DNA of 64,000 nt, taken from assembly GCA_026182355.1 (NCBI GenBank), contig JAPFBL010000319.1:186001-250000 (forward strand), given 5' to 3'. Position 1 is the stretch's first letter. Every line of letters begins with the position of its first letter. Of this stretch, positions 57,341 to 64,000 are shown in pieces. The position numbers and the translations under genes are program-made. The stretch is from Hermatobates lingyangjiaoensis (lineage: Eukaryota > Arthropoda > Insecta > Hemiptera > Hermatobatidae). The notes under the pieces are model-generated. The model was not told the DNA's origin and searched no databases. It saw nothing but the letters and a program-made list of their open reading frames with translations.

Positions 57341-57755
57341 TAGGTTAAGTTTCAATGGCCGTGTTAGTCCCACAAGGAATACACATAGAACGAATATTGG
57401 GCCCTTTGTGAGACGACACAATGAACATTGATTCTACATTAGGAGTCCTAAATTTGGCTTAATTTGAGTTTAGAGTAGTAATCTTTAAAGGAAACCTGAT
57501 ATCGCTCCTAAATTTTGCTTGAGTTTAGAGTAGTAATCTTTAAAGGAAACCTGATATCGCTCCTAAATTTTTCTTAATTCGAGTCTATTTAGAATAGTGA
57601 TCTTTAACGAGAACCTGAAATCGTACAGTCTCGGGACCTATGGCTTAACGTCCTCTCTGAGGAACAACGTGCTCAGATTTATTCACCTCCCACGTGAATA
57701 AATCGAGGGCCAGAGTGGGTAATGAACCCCGGACCTACCAGTACTCGATAACCTT
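57341..57755 (-). mobile_element. tRNA-headed SINE, subfamily 1, with internal triplication
   Basis: On the minus strand the head is decayed (box B-like region ATTACCCACTCTGGCCC). The tail ends in CTTAACCTAA. Within the body a unit of about 55-60 bp starting TCCTAAATTT and containing AGTAGTAATCTTTAAAGG is present three times in tandem between 57443 and 57620. The first two repeats are nearly identical. The third is closer to the standard SINE body, so it is probably the original. Confidence 0.8.
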
Positions 57756-58411
57756 GCCCCCAAGTGCTCGTTACATATCGCAATTTCATTTAAAAATTGG
57801 AATATCTTTTAAAAAAAACTTAATTAGATTATCAAATAGTTATTATATTATGACATCCAGTACTCTTTAGCAAATCTTTAATAAAAGTAGTAAGAATAGA
57901 ACCTCAACTGATGACTCATTAGTTGTCAGTACTCCCGATATAGAAAAAATCCCTGTTACTTGTCCAAAAACTAAAATAGGTGTTACCATATTTTCCACCC
58001 ATAGAAAGCACTAAAGAAAGGAACCTATACTTACAGGTGTTTGAAGAAAACAAAAAGGAACAAATTTTTAAAATTCTTATAATTCTAAAATATGCAAACC
58101 AATTCAAAAATTCATAAAGTTTCAATAATTGATTTGTCACATTATCATAGTTTTAATAAAACAAGTAAATACAAACAAAATAAATTATTGCAACAATCTT
58201 ATTTAATAATTTCAAATGTTGGTCACCTTTAAATTAGTCAACTAAGAAGTTAATCAACTAATAAAGGCTTGATTGTGAAGTGTATATATTAATCCTTTGT
58301 ATTAAAAAAGAAAAACAAAAACTTTGAGTGACAGCATCAAGAACAAAGAGCTTTATTCAATTTGTGACTTATGCCGAATATGATTTTTTTAATATATAGA
58401 TTTTTTTTATC

Positions 58412-58548
58412 CTAAATTTTGCTTAATTCGAGTCTATTTATTAGTACCTGATAAAGGTACAGTCTCGGGACCTATGTTTGAACGTCCTCTCCGAGGAACA
58501 GCGTGCTGAGATTTATTCACCTCCCACGTGAATAAATCGAGGACTAAT
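58412..58548 (-). mobile_element. SINE body fragment
   Basis: On the minus strand it covers CTCGATTTATTCACGTGGG through the body to TAAGCAAAATTTAGGA. It lacks both head and tail and has an internal deletion around 58440. It lies 50 bp from an oppositely oriented SINE. Confidence 0.7.
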
Positions 58549-58595
58549 ATTTCAATGAGGAATTACTGTATTTTAAATAATTCACTATTTAACTC

Positions 58596-58883
58596 TGAAC
58601 TGGTTGATCCGGAATTCAATACCCACTCTGGCTCTTGTTTTATTCACGCGAGAGATGATTAGATCTAAATACGTCATCCTTCGAGAGGGTGTTAAGCTGT
58701 CGGCCCCAAGCCTGGATGATGTCAGGTATTCGTCAAAGATCCTTTCTCTAAATATGCTTGAGATAGGCAAAATTTAGGACTAGAAATATAGTTGAATGTT
58801 CATCGTGTGGTATCACAAAGGGGCAATGTTCAGCTTATGTGTGTTGCTTGTAGGACTGCCACAAGCTATCCTAACCTAAACGT
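58596..58883 (+). mobile_element. SINE subfamily 1, head-decayed
   Basis: It starts in the second half of the tRNA-like head (GGTTGATCCGGAATTCAATAC). Through the body (CTGGATGATGTCAGGTATTCG) it reaches the tail (GTGTGTTGCTTGTAGGAC, GCCACAAGCTATCC), ending in CTAACCTAA. It is more diverged than the copy at 18.5 kb. Confidence 0.75.
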
Positions 58884-59515
58884 GTCTTATAGTTTTAAAT
58901 TCATTACATTCTTTTCAACCATGGCAAATACTGGTCAATCTAAACTACTGCCTGTTTTTTATAGATGATTTTGCGTGCTGTTAGCAATTCTCAAGGTACT
59001 AGGCACTTTACTCAGCCAGTCAACCTAAATTGAAGCTGATAGGCATGTAACGGTACCTGAAGAAGTTTCAGGAAACTTCAATAAGATGAGGCGGTAAATG
59101 TGGAATCGGTTCGGTTTGAATCCCTAATGACAGGTGTCTGGGTGAAGGTAGCACCGTTACTCAATGGAGCTCAAGTACCAGAATCACCAACACTTCTTTC
59201 AGATCATCTCTGGGCAGGAAGTTGTTTGAATGTCAAGTGCTCATTGGATTTCACAGCTTCCATTTCATTCACCTCTCATTATGAAAATGAAACCGCAAAC
59301 TAAACACAGACATACACAATATACTATGGAACTAATGAAAAACAAAACAACCTTTCAAAAGTCAAACTCAATAAAACCTTACAAAAACAGGTAAAAAATT
59401 CTTTATCTGTACTACAGTTCATAGAATTGTGGTAAAAAAAATACTTAAACCCCTCATTAACGGCTTATTATTCCATAAATTCTGTTTAATAAAAGCCTCA
59501 TGTACTTAGTTCATA
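58884..59515. other. AT-rich sequence without a recognisable gene
   Basis: The 59100-59303 frame has no recognisable domain. Confidence 0.4.
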
Positions 59516-59517
59516 TA

Positions 59518-59640
59518 AACACTTTTTCTTCTTCTTGGAATTTGGTCAGGGTTAATATAAGGAATCACCTCAGGGCTATAAACTAACAAAAAACAAAACC
59601 AATTCAAAAAACTTACTTACTCAAGGCTAGGTTCTAATAC
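59518..59640 (-). mobile_element. Family D arm with the core deleted
   Basis: The arm matches the left arm of 54905-55275 (ACACTTTTTCTTCTTCTT, TTTGGTCAGGGTTAATATA, CTCAGGGCTATAAA, then CTTACTCAAGGCTAG). It runs straight from GGAATCACCT to CAGGGC at 59570-59571. The stem-loop, the GAAACGTTGGC segment and most of the CTGAGGA heptamer are missing. The junction shows CCT microhomology. Confidence 0.7.
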
Positions 59641-59882
59641 CAAACCAACAAAGCCGTTATCTGTCATTGCATGTGCTGCTACCCAGCAACATTTATTATT
59701 TTAATTTATATTATTTCTATATATTTATTTATAATTTTATGCAGAACCAAGAAAAAAAAATTTTTTTGTGTATCTTGAAGCAAATAAATTTAAATGCATG
59801 TAGCTTCTTTACTACAATATTTTATACAAGTTATATAACAATTCCACAGTATCACGTGAAGAGCATTGCTATAGATACAGTA

Positions 59883-61474
59883 AATGATCAAACCACAATA
59901 AGAAATGGGAAAACAAGACTAAGATCTTTTAACCGTAACAAGCGGTCTTCGTCAGAGTCAAAAACCCAACTGAAACACTAAATGCAGAAAACATCTGGTG
60001 AGGAGTTGAGAAGAGTGGGAGGGAAGAGTGGTATTTTAAAAGGGTGAAAGTGCAGGAAAGGACTAATGTCCAGAAAGGGATGTTTGGGGAAACAAAGGAA
60101 TACAGTAAGAAAAAGTAAAAAACTATCCCCTAGCTGTCAACCCTCTTTGAAGAGGCTATTGCCCTCGTGACGAAAGTATCAAGTTTGAAGAGACCGTTAC
60201 TAATGTTATAATATTAGATCTATTAAATTTAATTAGAGACGATTCAATAATATTTCTTAACAACATTGATTTTTCATAGGTAATAAATTTAGCTCCTGTC
60301 CAATCAATATGATGATTTTCATTTTTTATATGCAAGAATAAGGCACTACTTTTTTCCTGTCTACTTATGTTATATTGGTGTTGTTTTACACGTGTTTTTA
60401 ATGATTTACCAGTTTGACCAATATAAATTTTATGGCAATTTTTGCACGGTATTTTATAAATACCAGCGGACTCCAATTCGCTGGGAGAGTTTTTTATTAA
60501 CATGTTACCCACGTTATTACGATTAGAAAACACCATATTAAAATCAAGTTGTTTGGCTAATCTTGGAAGGGGGTCCAGTGATTCGTGGTATGGCAAAAAT
60601 ATAGAATTTGATAATAAAGGGGGCTCTGTTGAAGTATTAGAGAAAGTTTTTTTCGCACCCTTCAAAGCTAAATCGATATAAGAAGAGGGGTATTTTAATG
60701 AAAGGGCAATTGACCTAATGTTATTAATCTCTTCATTAAGGAATTCAGGGGAGCAAACTCTTAACGCCCTCAAAAACATATTTCTAAAAACAGAAATTTT
60801 AACATTTTTTAGATGCGATGAATAAAAATGAACGTATGCAAGTACATTCGTAGGTTTTCTATATACACTAAAGCGTAACTCATTAGGTAACCTATGGATC
60901 AGGACATCTAAGAAGGGCAAATTACCACTTATTTCTACTTCCATTGTGAATTTGATTGTTGGCACTAATGAATTCAATTTTGTTAGGAAATCAACTTTAT
61001 TTAAAGAATTGGGACAAATGCAAAGAATATCGTCAACATATCTATACCATTTAACATTTTTGGGCAAAATTGAGCTTAACATTTTACTCTCAAAAAACTC
61101 CATATATAAATTACTTAGGAGGGGGGATAAACAGTTACCCATAGCAAGACCAAATTTTTTAATATAATAATTATTTTCAAATTGAAAATGACAATCTAGC
61201 ACACATAACTTAATTAATTCTATTATAGTGGTAGATGGAAGGCCCTTTTGATAATTTTCATTGTTTTTTGCTAAAAAAACATATTTATTTGTGCCCTTTC
61301 ACCTTACTTTCTTTCACCCTTTTAAAATACCACTCTTCCCTCCCACTCTTCTCAACTCCTCACCAGATGTTTTCTGCATCTATTGTTCAGTTGGGTTTTT
61401 GACTCTGACGAAGACCGCTTGTTACGGTTGAAAATCTTAGTCTTGTTTTCCCATTTCTTATTGTGGTTTGATCA
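59883..61474 (-). mobile_element. Penelope-like element between inverted family A arms
   Basis: Left arm 59883-60053 and right arm 61307-61474 are reverse complements. From the outer TGATCAAACCACAATAAG they run through the core (59927-59955, GAAA mutated; 61405-61433, intact), then ACATCTGGTGAGGAG, GAGTGGGAGGGAAGAGTGG and TTTTAAAAGGGTGAAAG. Between them lies a minus-strand RT plus GIY-YIG reading frame, truncated at its 5' end precisely where the right arm begins. Inverted flanking repeats with 5'-truncated bodies are known for PLE insertions. The right edge meets (TA)n. Confidence 0.85.
60156..61298 (-). CDS. Penelope-like reverse transcriptase/GIY-YIG endonuclease, 5'-truncated
   Basis: The frame is open for 380 codons from 61298; no ATG start is retained because the N-terminal half of the RT is missing. 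Numbering from the GTG at 61202: GLAMGNCLSPLLSNLYMEF (18-36, RT motif B region), YVDD (55-58, catalytic palm), LPFLDVLI and FSVYRKPTN (95-119, typical of PLE and telomerase-like RTs). The GIY-YIG domain follows: GIY 247-249, CKNC 253-256, YIG 260-262, Arg271, His275 and catalytic Glu320. An intact PLE protein is usually about twice this length. It copies the element RNA and nicks the target. Catalytic residues of the retained part are present, but without the first RT motifs the protein should be inactive. The lack of stops suggests a fairly recent insertion. Confidence 0.92.
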   Translation of the reverse strand, partial: KGTNKYVFLAKNNENYQKGLPSTTIIELIKLCVLDCHFQFENNYYIKKFGLAMGNCLSPLLSNLYMEFFESKMLSSILPKNVKWYRYVDDILCICPNSLNKVDFLTKLNSLVPTIKFTMEVEISGNLPFLDVLIHRLPNELRFSVYRKPTNVLAYVHFYSSHLKNVKISVFRNMFLRALRVCSPEFLNEEINNIRSIALSLKYPSSYIDLALKGAKKTFSNTSTEPPLLSNSIFLPYHESLDPLPRLAKQLDFNMVFSNRNNVGNMLIKNSPSELESAGIYKIPCKNCHKIYIGQTGKSLKTRVKQHQYNISRQEKSSALFLHIKNENHHIDWTGAKFITYEKSMLLRNIIESSLIKFNRSNIITLVTVSSNLILSSRGQ

Positions 61475-61501
61475 TATATATATACATATATATATATATA
61501 C

Positions 61502-61660
61502 CATGATAAACGAAAAACGGTCCGGCAGGACAAATAACAATTAAAATAAGCAGTGACACATAAACAGAAACACAACAAAGACTCACTTTTCAATATTTCG
61601 ACCGTAATGGCGGTCGTCCTCAGGAGAAGAAGTGAATTGACGGAGGGACGACAGTCATAT
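61502..61660 (-). mobile_element. Family G single arm with complete ribozyme-like core
   Basis: The minus-strand core at 61596-61623 reads CTGAGGA, C, GACCG-CCATTA-CGGTC, GAAATATTG: an uninterrupted 5-bp stem. The outer part ends in CCTGCCGGACCGTTTTTCG. It lies between (TA)n runs at about 61483-61500 and 61655-61666. No inverted partner was found. Confidence 0.65.
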
Positions 61661-61666
61661 ATATAT

Positions 61667-61834
61667 ATTGGTATAAATCGGGCGCAAATCTTCTTATATG
61701 CAAATATTGTTAAAAGTAGCAGCAATAGAATCCAACCACAAGATAGAAAAATCGCCCGCAAGATCGAGGCCACCAGCTCAAAAATCGTGAGAGCAGAAGC
61801 TGCTGCTTCTTGTAACAATATATATATATATATA
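61667..61834. other. Unassigned sequence between two pLTR-like arms
   Basis: A short segment open in several frames, without a recognisable domain. It may be interior sequence of the element that owned the family G arm. Confidence 0.35.
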
Positions 61835-62160
61835 TACACTTTTTTTCGTTGGAAATACGATCCAAAACGGACAAATATAGTTCAATATAAACAAAGAAAC
61901 ATAGAGAAATCAGAAGAACACACTTACAGTCTCTAATTTTCGGTTTGAACCGTCTTCAGGAGAGATAAGAGAGGGAAACCAAGCGCACTGGATCAGAGAC
62001 GGTTGGAGACCCGTCTTAGGTCTCCAACCGTCTCTGATCCAGTGCGCTTGGTTTCCCTCTCTTATCTCTCCTGAAGACGGTTCAAACCGAAAATTAGAGA
62101 CTGTAAGTGTGTTCTTCTGATTTCTCTATGTTTCTTTGTTTATATTGAACTATATATATA
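61835..62160. mobile_element. Family E palindrome, near perfect
   Basis: Arms of about 150 bp face each other around 62019 (GAGACCCGTCTTAGGTCTC centre). The cores at 61938-61959 (minus) and 62071-62092 (plus) read CTGAAGA, C, GGTT-CA-AACC, GAAA. The left arm extends further (to TTTCGTTGGAAATACGATCC), as in the single arm at 54360-54505. (TA)n flanks both ends. Confidence 0.8.
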
Positions 62161-62514
62161 TATATATATATATATAATAGATATAGATAGATAGATATGT
62201 TGGTCTAATGTATAAACCGATATTAATACATGTATTTTTTGACACTTGATACAGTAACAAGTAGATATTTTGGTTAATTTTATTTGCGTTTATCATAATT
62301 TGCTCGCTTTAAAAAAGTGAGTCCTACCTACCCACGTACTAGATCAGATTTAAGCCTAGAATAAAATCAAATTTGAGGTCAGTATCGAAAGCTGCAAAAC
62401 GTAAAAAAACTTCAGATCTAATGATTGTTATAGACTGTACTAATAAAGATGTCTTCTACTATTCTATAATTTCTAATAATTTTTCGGAACACCAAGTATA
62501 AATTTTGAATTTTT
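62161..62514. other. AT-rich sequence, possible body of a Helitron relic
   Basis: No coding sequence was recognised. If the 3' end at 62522-62550 is real, the unlocated 5' end of that element may lie here. Confidence 0.35.
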
Positions 62515-62517
62515 TTT

Positions 62518-62550
62518 AAAATACCCGTCAAAAACGGGCATGTCCGGTAG
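62518..62550 (+). mobile_element. Helitron-like 3' end
   Basis: ATACCCGTCAAAAACGGGCA forms a CCCGT/ACGGG hairpin, followed by TGTCCGGTAG and T. A hairpin about 10 bases before a CTRR|T-like terminus is the Helitron 3' signature; here the terminal C is G. The relic at 31284-31305 has the same opening AATACCCGTCAAA. Confidence 0.5.
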
Positions 62551-64000
62551 TATTAAATAAATAATAACAATTGTTTCAAATTTCAAAATTACCGTCAATG
62601 GGAGAAGACACAAATAAGATCAAATTGTGAATAGTGTAAGCATCGTTTGACTTTTCTTATATGTGGGTTATTCCATTGCTCATATTTCTTCGTAGGATAA
62701 ATTTCTGAATGGACGAGAAAATACAATCTAGATATAAAACTATCATGAAATTAGTATCCAATAAACATATGTGTAGTAACACTCTTTTATATATCACAAA
62801 CAGGTTTTTTTTTATATAATTATACAATTCTGAAGTATGAAATTGATAATGGTAAAACAAAAATAAATTAAAACAAGGGTAAAATATAATTATTAATAGA
62901 TGAATAAATTAAATAAAGTAATATAATTAGTTTAACCTTTGTTTTGACCTTTTTGAGATAAGTAGGATTGGTGACCTTATAGACATGTAAGGAATAATTA
63001 GTGAGAAAGTTCAGTATTATAAACATGCTTTTCTGGCAAGAATTCGAAGAAGTAAACGCTTTTACACTCTTACCATCCTTTAATGACTTTTATACGCAAT
63101 TCACAGAGATTTTTTTTCATTTTAAAAGCCTGAATAGAATTACTACCTTCAATACTAATGAGAATATTAATAGGCCACTAATACCTTGGGGTAAAAATCT
63201 GGAGTGATCTAAACAAAATTAACTAATTCATTGCAATATGAAATTTTCTTGTGAAAGAATAACAATTTTCTTCTTAAGTCAGTTAAAACTCTGCAGAATA
63301 AATGCTTAAATAATTCTTAGGATTATATACAAAAAAATAAGATATACTAAGATAAGTAAAATAAAACTTATTATCCTATCTTATAAGATAAAATAAGATA
63401 TACAATATGAAAAGATGTAGCGCGGAGATGGAAATAGTCTAATAAGGAAAAAGGTAATATATTGTAAAATAAATGTGTCCTACAGAGATCAGGGATTAAA
63501 GTAAGAAAATTAAAGTTGATGAATTTGGAAAAACAAGGAAACATAACTGTGTTATGCAAGTTATTACATTAGTGATTACTTAAAAAATTGCAGATTAATT
63601 AACTAAAATAGCATTTTAAACTGAAATTTAATTCATATCTGAATATTATTTGAATTAGAATTCATCTATAAAGCAACAATGAAACTGGAATAAATGTATG
63701 GAAGGCCTTTGGACAAATCAACATCTGGAGTTATTCAAGAACACTCGTAAATACTGAATTCAAAATACTAAGCTTATCTGCCAACAAACCTTGTTTCGGA
63801 ATAGGGGAAAAAACTACAGTGATTAATTAAATATATCCACTAAGTATTTATTAAATAAATCCACTCTCGAAAATTACGGACAAAACCTGTACATCTAAAA
63901 TAAACAACCTTTTATAAATAAAAAAAAACACACATTTATATATAGTATCCTTATTCGTATTTATGTACAATAAAAACGTAAAATAGTATCAAGTTATTAG
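62551..64000. other. AT-rich sequence without a recognisable gene
   Basis: Nothing supported. Confidence 0.5.

Noticed and set aside
59041..59075. Another ribozyme-like core (CCTGAAGAAGTTTCAGGAAAC)
   Set aside because: It is a short palindrome containing CTGAAGA, but no GAAA follows the stem in the required place and no pLTR-like arm surrounds it.
61387..61936. Open frames of 150 (minus) and 127 (plus) codons
   Set aside because: They run across foldback arms and (TA)n of families A, G and E and change identity at each element border.

Overview
This window looks like intergenic or intronic DNA from an arthropod, probably an insect. It is strongly AT-rich and full of (TA)n tracts. It carries tRNA-headed SINEs whose 3' ends finish in CCTAA units (the insect telomere motif), non-LTR retrotransposon relics with an RNase H domain, a mariner-type palindromic element, a Helitron helicase relic and Penelope-like elements (PLEs). 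No host protein-coding gene could be supported anywhere in the 64 kb; every convincing coding segment belongs to a mobile element and most are broken. The taxonomic call is inference from these elements, not a match to a reference.

Layout. 1-539 is the end of a TIR element whose full-length 1.6-kb copy lies at 40217-41824, with a third decayed end at about 18150-18434. 3.8-8.7 kb holds a run of foldback repeats (families A, B, C, E, K). A SINE sits at 9.7 kb, followed by a GC-richer LINE 5'-like block at 10.2-10.8 kb (relative at 38.8-39.4 kb) and a long palindrome at 12.0-12.6 kb. 13-18 kb is mostly featureless. SINEs recur at 18.5, 22.3, 24.0, 51.7, 52.1, 57.3, 58.4 and 58.6 kb. 26.1-27.1 kb has two adjacent foldbacks. 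27.8-28.8 kb is a 5'-truncated LINE with poly(A), 13-bp target duplication and an intact RNase H-C-terminal reading frame. 30.1-31.3 kb is a Helitron-like relic. 34-37 kb has PLE relics and more foldbacks. 42-50 kb has three 3' fragments of a second RNase H LINE, a family A foldback and long (TA)n/(TG)n microsatellites. 51.4-52.6 kb is a mariner-type element built of two inverted transposase 3' ends with SINEs inserted. 53.8-55.5 kb is a dense array of six foldbacks. 59.9-61.5 kb is the key locus: a PLE fragment with reverse transcriptase and GIY-YIG endonuclease between inverted family A arms.

How the pieces relate. The family A arms flanking the PLE reading frame are the same sequence that occurs in at least eight reading-frame-less palindromes in the window. 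I infer that those palindromes are non-autonomous derivatives of the PLE terminal repeat (pLTR). Several foldback families unrelated in overall sequence (A, D, E, G and the 12.8-kb arm) share one compact core: CTGANGA, one extra base, a short stem-loop, then GAAA. This resembles the hammerhead ribozyme core known from PLE pLTRs. If correct, the window is a landscape of several PLE lineages, mostly reduced to ribozyme-bearing inverted pLTR pairs, preferentially next to (TA)n tracts. Self-cleavage is untested, and the extra base departs from the textbook hammerhead.
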